This document shows, in pieces, positions 1-7,663 of a stretch of 58,036 nucleotides of DNA (positions within the stretch are counted from its first letter, which is position 1; each line of letters opens with the position of its first letter). The position numbers and the translations under genes are program-made. Origin of the DNA: Fibrobacter sp. (GTDB lineage: Bacteria > Fibrobacterota > Chitinivibrionia > Chitinivibrionales > Chitinispirillaceae); contig JAAZBG010000065.1 in assembly GCA_012513915.1 (NCBI GenBank), positions 1-58,036 of the forward strand. Reading direction: 5' to 3'. The notes beneath the pieces are model-generated. The model did not search any database. It saw only the letters and a program-made list of their open reading frames with translations, and had not been told where the DNA came from.

Positions 1-1027
1 AAACATCTTCCACTAAATATTTTTTATACCAATCTACGGTCAAATCGATTGTTTCATTAATATCCAATGTAGGCTTCCATCCCAATTCGAAACGCGCCTT
101 TGCAATGTCAAGTGAAAGCAACTTAGCTTCATGCAATGCATAAGAATTAGAGCAATCCTTCAACTTACCAGTACCATAGTACTTAACCACCTTTTGCGCA
201 ATATTCCAAACTGAAATAACGGAATCAAGTGAGGGTCCAAAATTCCACCCACCAGAAAACCTGGTTGGATTTTCCATCATTTTTTGACCTAAAAGTAAAT
301 ACCCACTCAATGGCTCTAACACATGCTCCCATGGCCTGATTGATTGTGGGTTACGTATTTCGATTTCTTTGTTAGCTTCCAAAGCCCGTATACAATCCGG
401 AATTATACGATCAACAGCCCAATCACCACCCCCAATTACATTTCCAGCCCTGACACTTGCGATTGATTTTCCATGAATTGCATGTTTTTCAACATTAAAA
501 AACGAGTGTCTCCAGGAATTAATTGCAATCTCACAAGCTCCTTTAGAAGAGCTATATGGATCATATCCACCCATCTGCTCATTCTCACGATAACCCCATA
601 TCTGCTCTTTGTTCTCGTAGCATTTGTCGGTAGTAATCAATATTCCAAGGGTTGTGGAAGGTGATTTTCTTATGCATTCCATTATATTAAGCGTACCCAT
701 AAGATTAATCTCATAAGTATCTACAGGAATTTCATAAGAAAGACGAACTAATGGCTGAGCTGCGAGATGAAACACGATTTCTGGATTGTAAGTTGAAAAC
801 AAATTACCTAATTGAGTTTTATCTCTTATATCACCACGAATATCAATGATTTTATTAGTTAGTTTTGAAAGGACAAAATTATCTCTGGAAGTAGATGGAT
901 CCAGGGCGAACCCAATTACATTAGCACCTAGTTCATGGAGCCATATTGAAAGCCACGATCCTTTAAATCCTGTATGACCAGTGACCAACACATTCTTTCC
1001 GCGATAACAATTATTGAACAATTCCAT
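1..1027 (-). CDS. rfbG: CDP-glucose 4,6-dehydratase, C-terminus cut by window edge
   Basis: The gene starts at ATG 1027, one base after the rfbF stop, and runs off the left edge, so only the last few residues of a roughly 360-residue family are missing. Translation shows the N-terminal Rossmann motif TGHTGFKGSW and, downstream, a YSSSK stretch that fits the YxxxK catalytic pair of short-chain dehydrogenases/reductases. The family converts CDP-glucose to CDP-4-keto-6-deoxyglucose, the second step towards CDP-3,6-dideoxyhexoses such as paratose, abequose, tyvelose or ascarylose. It sits directly behind rfbH and rfbF, the enzymes acting after and before it, so one transcript is likely. The identification is strong; the final sugar cannot be told because the later epimerase and reductase genes lie outside the window. 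Confidence 0.93.
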   Translation of the reverse strand, partial: MELFNNCYRGKNVLVTGHTGFKGSWLSIWLHELGANVIGFALDPSTSRDNFVLSKLTNKIIDIRGDIRDKTQLGNLFSTYNPEIVFHLAAQPLVRLSYEIPVDTYEINLMGTLNIMECIRKSPSTTLGILITTDKCYENKEQIWGYRENEQMGGYDPYSSSKGACEIAINSWRHSFFNVEKHAIHGKSIASVRAGNVIGGGDWAVDRIIPDCIRALEANKEIEIRNPQSIRPWEHVLEPLSGYLLLGQKMMENPTRFSGGWNFGPSLDSVISVWNIAQKVVKYYGTGKLKDCSNSYALHEAKLLSLDIAKARFELGWKPTLDINETIDLTVDWYKKYLVEDV

Positions 1028-1028
1028 A

Positions 1029-1802
1029 CTACCATACCATCCAGGGGGCCTTATTGGCATTCCACATCGCGTTCAATTCTATATTATCCCGTAGAGTATC
1101 CATAGGTTTCCAGAACCCAGAATGTTTATAGGCGACCATATTACCTTCACTAGCTATATTTTCTAAAGGTGCACGTTCGAAGACCGTACTATCACCTTCT
1201 TTAAGATAACTAAATACCTCTGGTTGGCATATAAAAAATCCAGCATTGATCCACATACCATCTCCCGCAGGTTTTTCAGTAAAGCTTAAAACTTCACTAT
1301 TTTCTCCTATTTGCAGTGAACCAAATTTACCTTGTGGTTTGTGGGCTGTTACTGTTAAAAGTTTTTTATTTGTCTTATGGAACTCTACCAAATTACTAAT
1401 ATCAATATCTGCAACCCCATCCCCGTAAGTCAGCATGAAAGGCATCCCTTTTGTATAGGGTTCAATTCGCTTGACACGTCCACCAGTCATCGTATTCTGA
1501 CCTGTTTCGACGAGTGTGACTTTCCATGGCTCTGCAGTATTATTGTGTACTTCAATAGAATTATTTTTTATGTCAATTGACACATCGCTATTATGTAAAA
1601 AATAATTTGCAAAATATTCCTTTATCACATAGCCTTTATATCCTAAACAGATAATAAACTCATTAAAGCCATAATGTGCGTACGTTTTCATAATGTGCCA
1701 AAGAATAGGCTTATCACCTATTCTTACCATTGGCTTTGGAATATTTACAGTCTCTTCACTTAAACGAGTTCCAAAACCTCCCGCTAAAATTACAACTTTC
1801 AT
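1029..1802 (-). CDS. rfbF: glucose-1-phosphate cytidylyltransferase
   Basis: This 257-residue protein has the usual length of RfbF. It begins KVVILAGGFGTRL, the nucleotide-binding signature of sugar-phosphate nucleotidylyltransferases, followed by IPKPMVRIGDKPILWHIM, which is typical of the CTP-using branch. The enzyme makes CDP-glucose from glucose-1-phosphate and CTP in the cytoplasm, the entry step of the CDP-dideoxyhexose pathway. Its start overlaps the end of rfbH by 4 bases, and rfbG follows one base after its stop, giving the tightly coupled order rfbH-rfbF-rfbG. No anomalies were seen. Confidence 0.95.
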   Translation of the reverse strand: MKVVILAGGFGTRLSEETVNIPKPMVRIGDKPILWHIMKTYAHYGFNEFIICLGYKGYVIKEYFANYFLHNSDVSIDIKNNSIEVHNNTAEPWKVTLVETGQNTMTGGRVKRIEPYTKGMPFMLTYGDGVADIDISNLVEFHKTNKKLLTVTAHKPQGKFGSLQIGENSEVLSFTEKPAGDGMWINAGFFICQPEVFSYLKEGDSTVFERAPLENIASEGNMVAYKHSGFWKPMDTLRDNIELNAMWNANKAPWMVW

Positions 1803-3127
1803 ACCCTACCCCTTTTTATTGCGAGAAATTTTTCTATTACATTTCCTGTATATTTAATCTGCTCTTCTGTGAGCCCAGGAAATGTTCCAAGGAAGAAAGT
1901 ATTATTCATGATTAAATCTGTATTTACTAAAGTTGATGCAACGCGCTTTTGAATATTAAGATATCCCGGCTGCTTTAACATATTACCGGCAAAAAGGTTT
2001 CTTGTTTCTATTTTGTTCATGTCAAGAAAATTTGTCAATTCAGTTCTACTAAATCCTGCATTTTCTTTTACGGTAACTGGGTATGCAAACCATGCAGGAT
2101 CAGCCTTTTCTGTTGCAAATGGAAGAATGAATTTATCTTCCCATTTCTTGAAACACTCAGTCCAAAATTTGAAGTTGTTTCTTCTTTTTTCACAGAACTC
2201 AGGAAGTTTTTTAAGCTGTTCGACACCAATAGCAGCCTGCATATCAGTTACTTTCAAGTTATAGCCGATATGAGAGTACACGTATTTATGATCATACCCT
2301 GCCGGCAGATCGCCGTATTTCCCGGTAAACCGCTTTCCACAGGTATTATTTTCTCCACCATTACAATAGCAATCTCTTCCCCAATCTCTAAACGATTTTA
2401 CCGCCCTGGCAATAATTGAATCGTTTGTTGCGACAGCACCACCCTCACCCATAGTAATATGATGAGCCGGATAAAAAGAAAAACTTGCAACGTGTCCAAA
2501 AGTACCTAGCTTTTTCCCATCATATGTTGAGCCAAGAGCATCACAACAATCTTCAATAAGCCAAAGGTCTTTTTCTTTAACAATTTTCATAATCGCATCA
2601 AGATTGTATGGATTTCCAAGCGTATGAGCCAGAAAAATAGCCCGCGTTTTTGGTCCTACTGCGTTCTGCAGTTGTTGAATATTTACATTATAGGTGCCAA
2701 AATCGACATCTACAAAAACCGGTATCATACTGTTTTGAATAATCGGATTAACAGTTGTAGGAAAACCCGCGGCAACAGAAATGACTTCATCACCTGGTTT
2801 TAATCGTTTTTCACCAAGTAAATGTGATGTAAGCGCAGTGAATGCACATAAATTTGCGGATGATCCGGAATTGACAAGCATTGCAAATTCCAGATCCAGC
2901 ATTGATGCAAACTCAGATTCAAATTCTTCAGAAAACCGACCTGATGTAAGCCAAAAATCGAGACATGAATCAACAAGTGAAACCATTTCCTTGTCATCGA
3001 AAACACGACCTGCATACCTTACGGGAGTTTCTCCAGGTACAAAGGGTTTCTTTTCAAATTTAACCTTTTGATATTCTTTAACTAATGCTAAAATTTCATT
3101 ACGAATTTGAGATGAATCTATGCTCAT
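1799..3127 (-). CDS. rfbH: CDP-4-keto-6-deoxyglucose-3-dehydrase (E1)
   Basis: This 442-residue member of the aspartate aminotransferase fold family carries histidine (AHH, residues 221-223) where aminotransferases have the PLP-binding lysine. That is the hallmark of RfbH/AscC-type dehydrases, which use PMP and a [2Fe-2S] cluster for 3-deoxygenation. Cysteines at about 194/195, 253, 255 and 263 match the known cluster ligands of E1 in position. The reaction needs electrons from an E3 reductase, and a candidate lies just upstream (3862-4605). The start at 3127 has GAAAGG about six bases before ATG. The gene overlaps rfbF by 4 bases. Only repeats and one small gene separate it from the reductase. 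Confidence 0.95.
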   Translation of the reverse strand: MSIDSSQIRNEILALVKEYQKVKFEKKPFVPGETPVRYAGRVFDDKEMVSLVDSCLDFWLTSGRFSEEFESEFASMLDLEFAMLVNSGSSANLCAFTALTSHLLGEKRLKPGDEVISVAAGFPTTVNPIIQNSMIPVFVDVDFGTYNVNIQQLQNAVGPKTRAIFLAHTLGNPYNLDAIMKIVKEKDLWLIEDCCDALGSTYDGKKLGTFGHVASFSFYPAHHITMGEGGAVATNDSIIARAVKSFRDWGRDCYCNGGENNTCGKRFTGKYGDLPAGYDHKYVYSHIGYNLKVTDMQAAIGVEQLKKLPEFCEKRRNNFKFWTECFKKWEDKFILPFATEKADPAWFAYPVTVKENAGFSRTELTNFLDMNKIETRNLFAGNMLKQPGYLNIQKRVASTLVNTDLIMNNTFFLGTFPGLTEEQIKYTGNVIEKFLAIKRGRV

Positions 3128-3133
3128 ATATAC

Positions 3134-3402
3134 CTTTCTCTTTTTGGCGTCTCGCTGTTGGCTGTTCGCTGTTTGCTTTTAGCCAATACCTAATAGCTAA
3201 TGGCCTTCTTAACTAGCTTTTTTTGCTTTTCGCTTTTCGGTATTCGGTATTAGCCAAGAGCTAACGGCCAAAAGCAAACTGCCATTAGATCCTTGCTATT
3301 TGCTTTTCGCTTGTCGGTATTAGCCAACAGCCAACTGCCAATAGCTAAAAGCCTTCTTCTCATTCCTACCCAGCACCCAACAGCCAATAGCGAACAACCA
3401 AT
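3134..3402. repeat. GC-word intergenic repeat (family R1), large copy
   Basis: Almost the whole gap between rfbH and the next gene consists of short words such as GGCTGTTCGC, TAGCCAATAGC and AGCTAATGGCC, repeated with variation. One half is rich in GCTGTT/TTTTAGC and the other in the reverse complement (AACAGC, AGCCAATAGC), so the array could fold back on itself. It contains no credible coding sequence. Three smaller copies lie at 3756-3860, 4606-4735 and 5343-5413. Boundaries are approximate. Confidence 0.75.
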
Positions 3403-3752
3403 TACTTTACTTTATTAATCAACGAATTAATCTGTGCCTGCAACTTATGCAAACCTTCTATTAATTCAGTAATTCTAATTTCTTGTATCATATCTAATTC
3501 ACTAATAATAAGTACTTGCGTTTCTAACTCAAATGCTGATCCAAGTGAAATTTCGAGAAAATGTTTAAAATCTTTCTGGCTATTTCGACTACATCCTTCG
3601 GCAATATTTGATGGTATTGATACTGCAGCACGGCATATTTGACTTGAAAGACCATATTTTTCACTTTGCGGCAGCAGCTTGTTTATCGAATAAACCTTCT
3701 TTACTATCTGTATCGCATCTTTCCATATAATCAGTTCTCGAAAGTTTCGCAT
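3402..3752 (-). CDS. four-helix-bundle (S23-type) protein
   Basis: This 116-residue protein has the family layout: an N-terminal FRELIIWKDA motif, then YGLSSQICRAAVSIPSNIAEG, the core signature of the S23/four-helix-bundle family (related to the Avd fold). The family is common as single genes in accessory regions and as insertions in 23S rRNA genes, and its biochemical role is mostly unknown. It sits between R1 repeat arrays inside the dideoxyhexose cluster, unlinked by overlap to either neighbour. A second member of the family lies at 6540-6902. The family call is firm; the function is not assigned. Confidence 0.85.
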   Translation of the reverse strand: MRNFRELIIWKDAIQIVKKVYSINKLLPQSEKYGLSSQICRAAVSIPSNIAEGCSRNSQKDFKHFLEISLGSAFELETQVLIISELDMIQEIRITELIEGLHKLQAQINSLINKVK

Positions 3753-3755
3753 GTT

Positions 3756-3860
3756 GATACTCGCTGTTAGCTATTGGCTATTCGCATTTCGCATTTCGGT
3801 TTTGGCTGTTTGCATTAAGCTAATGGCGAAAAGCTAAAAGCCAACAGCCTCCTCCCCCTA
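3756..3860. repeat. R1 repeat copy
   Basis: The gap between the four-helix-bundle gene and the reductase is filled with the same GC-word repeat as at 3134-3402 (GCTATTGGCTATTCGC, GCTGTTTGC, AGCTAATGGC, AAAGCCAACAGCC), again with one orientation on the left and its complement on the right. Confidence 0.7.
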
Positions 3861-3861
3861 C

Positions 3862-4605
3862 CTACTCCCATGCGTCAATTTTAATATGGTTCGAATCAAT
3901 GCCTCTTTCAATCAGACCAGCTTTGAAATAATTAATCATTTTTGGAGGGCCAGAAAGAAAATATATAGGTTTTGTATATGCTTTTGAAACAGCATACAAA
4001 TGATCCAATTGTATAATACCTTCAAACTGTGCAGCGCCATTTACAAGTTTTGGAATTTCGGTCTGCTCAACAAATAAATCCATTGTAAACTTTAATGAAT
4101 CCCGAATTGCGTTTTCAAAAACTTCTTTAAATAGTAAATTTTCAACCTTTCTAATACCATAAATAAGCTTGACATTCTGCTGTGAAAAAGCTGCTATTTC
4201 TTTTTTTACAAAAGGTATATATGGTGATACGCCTGTTCCTCCAGCAACAAGAATTACATCCTGACTATCTGAAAGAACAGATTGCACTGAAAAATCTCCA
4301 TATGGCAATTTTAACCATACTTCTTTTCCCGGTTCCAAATACTCTCTCATCTTGTTTGTGTAAATACCCTTCACACTATACACTATTTCAACATGTTCGT
4401 CTGTCGGGTGTGATGCTATAGAAAAGACACGGGATTCAGGCCACCAGCCACCCTGTGGATCATATGCGTCAACAGTAAGATGTAAAAACTGACCAGCCTT
4501 AAACCGGGGTAGTCGTTTTGATGGTACAAGAGTAACTTTATAAACACCATCACCAAACTGTTCAATGGTTTCTACTGTAGAAGAAATTTTAATAGGATTT
4601 GCCAT
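3862..4605 (-). CDS. FNR-type FAD/NAD(P)H oxidoreductase, candidate E3 partner of RfbH
   Basis: This 247-residue flavoprotein reductase of the ferredoxin-NADP reductase superfamily has RVFSIAS (residues about 59-65), fitting the FAD-binding RxxS motif, and VAGGTGVSP, the NAD(P)-binding loop, in the middle. It ends in DAWE, like phenol-hydroxylase/CDP-6-deoxy-glucoseen reductases. In the known pathway E3 passes NAD(P)H electrons to E1 (RfbH) through an N-terminal plant-type [2Fe-2S] domain; that domain is absent here. The position two genes upstream of rfbH supports the role, but another electron carrier or a different substrate is possible. The ATG at 4605 has no clear ribosome binding site, because an R1 repeat abuts it. 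Confidence 0.75.
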   Translation of the reverse strand: MANPIKISSTVETIEQFGDGVYKVTLVPSKRLPRFKAGQFLHLTVDAYDPQGGWWPESRVFSIASHPTDEHVEIVYSVKGIYTNKMREYLEPGKEVWLKLPYGDFSVQSVLSDSQDVILVAGGTGVSPYIPFVKKEIAAFSQQNVKLIYGIRKVENLLFKEVFENAIRDSLKFTMDLFVEQTEIPKLVNGAAQFEGIIQLDHLYAVSKAYTKPIYFLSGPPKMINYFKAGLIERGIDSNHIKIDAWE

Positions 4606-4735
4606 AAGAAAGGCTGTTGGCTGTTGGTTGTTGGCCTTTTAACAATCAATTCGCAACAGTTTTTCCTTTACTGTTTGTGGTTTAAGGTTTTAGCTTTTAG
4701 CTATTTGCTGTTCGCTGTTATCTAAAAGCCCTTAT
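4606..4735. repeat. R1 repeat copy
   Basis: A short R1 array (GGCTGTTGGCTGTTGG on the left, TTTTAGCTATTTGCTGTTCGC further on) lies between the PIN-domain gene and the reductase, reaching within a few bases of the reductase start codon. Confidence 0.65.
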
Positions 4736-5148
4736 TACAAAAATGGATTCCGTAACTTTAGAAATCCTTCAATTATTTGATCATTATGCATATCTTCAGT
4801 GAAAATTGTCCTACAATTGTTTTCCAATGCAGATGCAATAATTTGACTATCGTAAAAACTATAGCTGTACTTTTGAGACAATTTCAGTGCTTCTCTGATA
4901 GTATCTAAAGTAATTACGGCCACTGAAACTATGGATGTTATTTCATGAATAACATCTGCCGTTTCGGAGCTACTTCTGCCAAACTTTCGAATTAAAACAT
5001 TTGATAATTCAGAAATGCACTGAGTACTAACAATAACATTTAAAGTAAATAATTTCCGTGCACAGAGTGCTTTGCTTTTTTCATCTTCAGAATAAGCATA
5101 AATCAGGATATTTGTATCTAAAAACGCCTTATCGCTCATTTGCTTCAT
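4735..5148 (-). CDS. PIN-domain protein, probable toxin
   Basis: This 137-residue protein begins FLDTNILIYAYSEDE, the first acidic strand of the PIN ribonuclease fold, and has FYDSQIIASAL and TEDMHNDQ further on, which supply the other conserved acidic residues. VapC-type PIN proteins cut RNA and are neutralised by a co-encoded antitoxin. The upstream small gene (5129-5335) overlaps its start, the usual arrangement. Two in-frame ATGs exist (5148 and 5139), overlapping the antitoxin by 20 or 11 bases; neither has a decisive ribosome binding site. The target RNA is unknown. Confidence 0.85.
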   Translation of the reverse strand: MKQMSDKAFLDTNILIYAYSEDEKSKALCARKLFTLNVIVSTQCISELSNVLIRKFGRSSSETADVIHEITSIVSVAVITLDTIREALKLSQKYSYSFYDSQIIASALENNCRTIFTEDMHNDQIIEGFLKLRNPFL

Positions 5149-5335
5149 CTCTGGAGAACTTAAAATTTTTTGTTTTCAATTGAATTGAATTAAATTGCCC
5201 CTGCCTGGAAATCACCTGCCTTGATTCACTATAGAGAATAATCACACGAAGATCCTTATTTAATAACTCCTGATGCCCAGGGGGAATTCGAATAATATCA
5301 CCATCAGAGTGGGTTGTAAATTCTAGTGCTTCCAT
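5129..5335 (-). CDS. small antitoxin paired with PIN protein
   Basis: This 68-residue protein starts MEALEFTTHSDGDIIRIPP, resembling the short beta-hairpin proteins found before PIN genes (pattern: strand, IxIP, then a V-V-IL strand). The tail is polar and could be the toxin-binding part. It overlaps the PIN gene downstream, so translation is probably coupled. Its function as antitoxin is inferred from position and general shape, not from a catalytic motif. Confidence 0.7.
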   Translation of the reverse strand: MEALEFTTHSDGDIIRIPPGHQELLNKDLRVIILYSESRQVISRQGQFNSIQLKTKNFKFSRDEANER

Positions 5336-5342
5336 ATATGCT

Positions 5343-5413
5343 CCTATTGCTTTAAGCTTTTAGCTGTTTGGTTTTAGCTTTTAGCTAATTGCTATATGCT
5401 AACAGCTAACCGC
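5343..5413. repeat. R1 repeat copy
   Basis: The short gap between the chain-length gene and the antitoxin consists of R1 words (AAGCTTTTAGCTGTTTGG, TTTTAGCTAATTGC, AACAGCTAACCGC). Confidence 0.6.
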
Positions 5414-5415
5414 TT

Positions 5416-6459
5416 CTAAAACAAGCTTTTCCTTATCTTTCTTATCAATACACGATCTTCCTCGGTTTTTTGACCTGTTGCTAACGCATGGGCAATAATT
5501 ACCAGCAGAACAACAAGAAAAGATAATCCAGCTCCAAATACTATTGGAAACAACTTTTTCTGTTTAAATTGCAAAGACCGTATCGGTGGATCAACCACCT
5601 TAAATGCCTCTTTACTGACCATCATCTCTTTTTCAAGTTCATTCGCAATCAGTGTCTGAATTTTTTCACGAAGTAATGGGTCTACAACGGTCATAATTTG
5701 TGTTTCAAGATAGGAAACATTTTCCCGAGCGTCATTCTGAACAGATGTCTTTATGTAAGCATTTAAATACTCAAGATATTTTGCAAGAAGCGTATCACTG
5801 AATGTTGAATCTTTACATTCGATTTTAATGGTCATTGTATTGTTTTTATTGATCTCTTTTTTAAGTATACCACCGCTTAATCCTGCCCCGACAAGCAAGA
5901 GGTTCGGTTTAACAAAACTGTCATTCCATGCATTTTTAGTAGTATCAAACCACTTTGCATAAACATTAGGACTTTGTACTTTTGTTAACATCGGAAGGAG
6001 ATCATATTTTTCAATCAATTCAGCATTAAATTTCCGGCTCCCCAAAATCAAATCGATCTTGTCCAAGCCCGGATTAGCGCTAATGTTAAGCTGACTCGCT
6101 ACAAGCCCGCTTAATGCACCAAAACTTGAGAGGTTGGGGGTTTTACTGTTTTCATTCTCTTTAGCAGCAATCACTGCTTCAGCAACATATCGTGGACCTT
6201 TTTTCAATGCAAGTCCATACCCAAGTACAAGACCAAAAACTGCAGCACCAATAATCCACCATTTATTCTTTACAAGCACGTAGATGTACTCGAGGAGGTT
6301 GATTTCATCGGGGTCAGTGAAACCAGATTGAGATTGAGATTGAGGTTGAGAAGAAAAGGAACAATCAGGTTGAGTTTTAGGTATTAGTTGAGAAGAACTG
6401 GAAGATATCTCTTCTGTTGTTCTATTTGGAAGTAATTGTTTATTATTTTGTTCGCTCAT
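5416..6459 (-). CDS. Wzz-type polysaccharide chain-length determinant
   Basis: This 347-residue polysaccharide co-polymerase has a polar N-terminal tail of about 50 residues, a transmembrane segment (around residues 65-85, KNKWWIIGAAVFGLVLGY), a long periplasmic domain with the family's PRYVAEAVI strand, and a second transmembrane helix near the C-terminus (FGAGLSFLVVLLVIIAHAL). No kinase domain follows. Such inner-membrane proteins set O-antigen or capsule length, which fits the neighbouring dideoxyhexose genes. Residues 37-45 (SQPQSQSQS) are encoded by a six-base-period repeat that is otherwise intergenic, so the repeat has run into the gene. No clear ribosome binding site precedes the ATG. 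Confidence 0.85.
   Translation of the reverse strand: MSEQNNKQLLPNRTTEEISSSSSQLIPKTQPDCSFSSQPQSQSQSGFTDPDEINLLEYIYVLVKNKWWIIGAAVFGLVLGYGLALKKGPRYVAEAVIAAKENENSKTPNLSSFGALSGLVASQLNISANPGLDKIDLILGSRKFNAELIEKYDLLPMLTKVQSPNVYAKWFDTTKNAWNDSFVKPNLLLVGAGLSGGILKKEINKNNTMTIKIECKDSTFSDTLLAKYLEYLNAYIKTSVQNDARENVSYLETQIMTVVDPLLREKIQTLIANELEKEMMVSKEAFKVVDPPIRSLQFKQKKLFPIVFGAGLSFLVVLLVIIAHALATGQKTEEDRVLIRKIRKSLF
6326..6350. repeat. R3 repeat inside the wzz-like coding sequence
   Basis: Four units of the AGATTG/AGGTTG hexamer lie in the reading frame and encode the Gln-Ser stretch of the Wzz-type protein's N-terminal tail. The same hexamer occurs in non-coding copies nearby (6470-6549, 6905-7063, 12347-12390). 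Confidence 0.7.
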
Positions 6460-6469
6460 ATTTAAAACA

Positions 6470-6549
6470 GATTAAGATTGAGGTTAAGGCTGAGAAGAAA
6501 AAAGCATTTCTTAACTCTTCCTCAATCTCAGCCTCGACCTTAATCTCTC
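6470..6549. repeat. R3 hexamer palindrome
   Basis: The left arm reads GATTAAGATTGAGGTTAAGG, an AGRTTR hexamer array. After a short spacer the right arm carries CCTCAATCTCAGCC and GACCTTAATCTC, roughly its reverse complement. The stop codon (TAA, 6540-6542) of the following four-helix-bundle gene lies inside the right arm. Confidence 0.7.
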
Positions 6550-6902
6550 TTCCTCACTGCTCTAATTAACTTATTCAGTTCAAATATAATTTCATTGCAA
6601 TTACTTAGGTATAAGTCTGTTATCTCTTCTGTAAAATATTTCACCCGTTTGCCATAAATCAGTTGGCTTTTAACTTCATGTGATGAACCTCGGGCTATTA
6701 TATAGAACATACACTTATCGTTAGCATGTCCACGGCCGAATCCCTCTGCAATATTGTCTGATATTGAAAGTGCAGCCCTTCGTATCTGCGATGTCAACCC
6801 ATAATCCTCAGATCTTGGCAATTCAGAAGTCAAACTGTGAATCGCGACCGCAAGATCCATCGACTTTTGCCATACAGGCATTTCTTCAAAAGAAACTATC
6901 AT
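6540..6902 (-). CDS. four-helix-bundle (S23-type) protein
   Basis: This 120-residue protein has FEEMPVWQKSMDLA at the N-terminus and YGLTSQIRRAALSISDNIAEGFGR in the core, the S23/four-helix-bundle signature. It is clearly related to, but diverged from, the copy at 3402-3752. The function of the family is unknown. R3 repeats flank it on both sides and provide its stop codon. A fragment matching its first codons is found again at 7229-7252, in front of a different small reading frame. Confidence 0.85.
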   Translation of the reverse strand: MIVSFEEMPVWQKSMDLAVAIHSLTSELPRSEDYGLTSQIRRAALSISDNIAEGFGRGHANDKCMFYIIARGSSHEVKSQLIYGKRVKYFTEEITDLYLSNCNEIIFELNKLIRAVRKRD

Positions 6903-6904
6903 AA

Positions 6905-7063
6905 TTAATAGGTTGAGATTAAGGTTAAGATTGAGAAGAAAGAATCTAATTTTGTCACATTTGCACTCCTCTTCTTTAAAAACCAGACTGAAGTTGAGAT
7001 TATGGTAAAGAAGAAAAGTTCAACCTCAGACTTAACCTCAATCTTGATCTTTCTTATCTCTTC
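6905..7063. repeat. R3 hexamer repeats, two blocks
   Basis: A left-type arm at about 6905-6937 (AGGTTGAGATTAAGG type) is followed by a second palindromic block at about 6985-7063 (TTGAGATTATGG, then AACCTCAGACTTAACC and CTCAATCTTGATC). The second block reaches into the 3' end of the small gene at 7038-7229. Confidence 0.6.
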
Positions 7064-7229
7064 CCAGATCTTCTATTCTTTTATTAAACTCTACATATTC
7101 CTTCTGAGTCCACTTACCAAACAATTCAGCAAAAGACTTTCGCTTTTCTGTTTTTTTATCCGTTATCAACGAATGTATAAGTATCTCTTTCACTGCTTTA
7201 TTATAGCTTAATCCCAATTGCTTAGACAT
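7038..7229 (-). CDS. possible truncated antitoxin-like small protein
   Basis: This 63-residue frame (MSKQLGLSYNKAVKEIL...SFAELFGKWTQKEYVEFNKRIED) resembles the helical and C-terminal part of ribbon-helix-helix antitoxins that end in a FGxWxxxE(Y/F) motif, but lacks their first beta-strand. Immediately upstream (7229-7252) the DNA matches the first codons of the four-helix-bundle gene at 6540-6902, so the 5' end seems to have been replaced by recombination. No toxin gene follows. It may be a decayed remnant, or a short expressed protein with a new start. Confidence 0.4.
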   Translation of the reverse strand: MSKQLGLSYNKAVKEILIHSLITDKKTEKRKSFAELFGKWTQKEYVEFNKRIEDLGRDKKDQD

Positions 7230-7663
7230 ACAGGCATTTCTTTAAAAGAATTCATGATTGAAGAAGAGGTGGAAGGAGAGGAAGGGTAAGAAGATTGAGG
7301 GCTGAAATGCCAATATTTTTATTCATCTTAACAATCCTGTCCTTCTTCATCTTATTTTCCTTCCTAACCAGTCTTATAGCTCTGTTCACAGCTTGAACAA
7401 ATATACTATCCTCATGTACTAGCTACAAGAGTTTATAGAAAAAAACAGGTTGAGATTTTTGCTGATATTGAGGAAGTACAGAAATTTGTGTTCTTTTATC
7501 TGCTTCCTTAACCTTGGTCTTAGTCTCTTCTGCCTCTCCGCGAGCTCCGCGCCTCCGCGTGATATACACTGTCTGCTATTTGTTATGAATCGATATTTTG
7601 TGTTCACCCATATTTTGAGACGCACTGCCGAGCGTCTCTACGTTTTATTATTATTCCCCTACC
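7230..7663. other. gap of about 430 bases: gene remnant and repeats
   Basis: I see no intact gene here. From right to left on the plus strand it holds a fragment identical in 23 of 24 bases to the start of the four-helix-bundle gene (7229-7252), a purine/pyrimidine-rich region with R3-like arms (about 7255-7370), an R3-like pair at about 7447-7530 and an R4 element (7534-7641). A short minus-strand frame near 7250-7410 is open but has no recognisable features. Confidence 0.5.
7534..7641. repeat. R4 element, copy 1
   Basis: This is a 108-base element: CTCTCCGCGAGCTCCGCGCC, then TGCTATTTGTTATGAATC, ending in a hairpin with 7-bp perfect arms GAGACGC (7617-7623) and GCGTCTC (7632-7638). A second copy of exactly the same length is at 9134-9241 and a diverged, inverted relative lies at 8631-8800. 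It is placed just behind the zeta-toxin gene, as copy 2 is behind the gene at 9238. Confidence 0.8.

Noticed and set aside
2781..3071. Plus-strand reading frame inside rfbH
   Set aside because: It is antisense to a highly conserved gene, with no domain and no ribosome binding site.
3402..6902. Diversity-generating retroelement, suggested by the two Avd-like four-helix-bundle genes
   Set aside because: No reverse transcriptase and no template/variable repeat pair were found; such genes are common alone.
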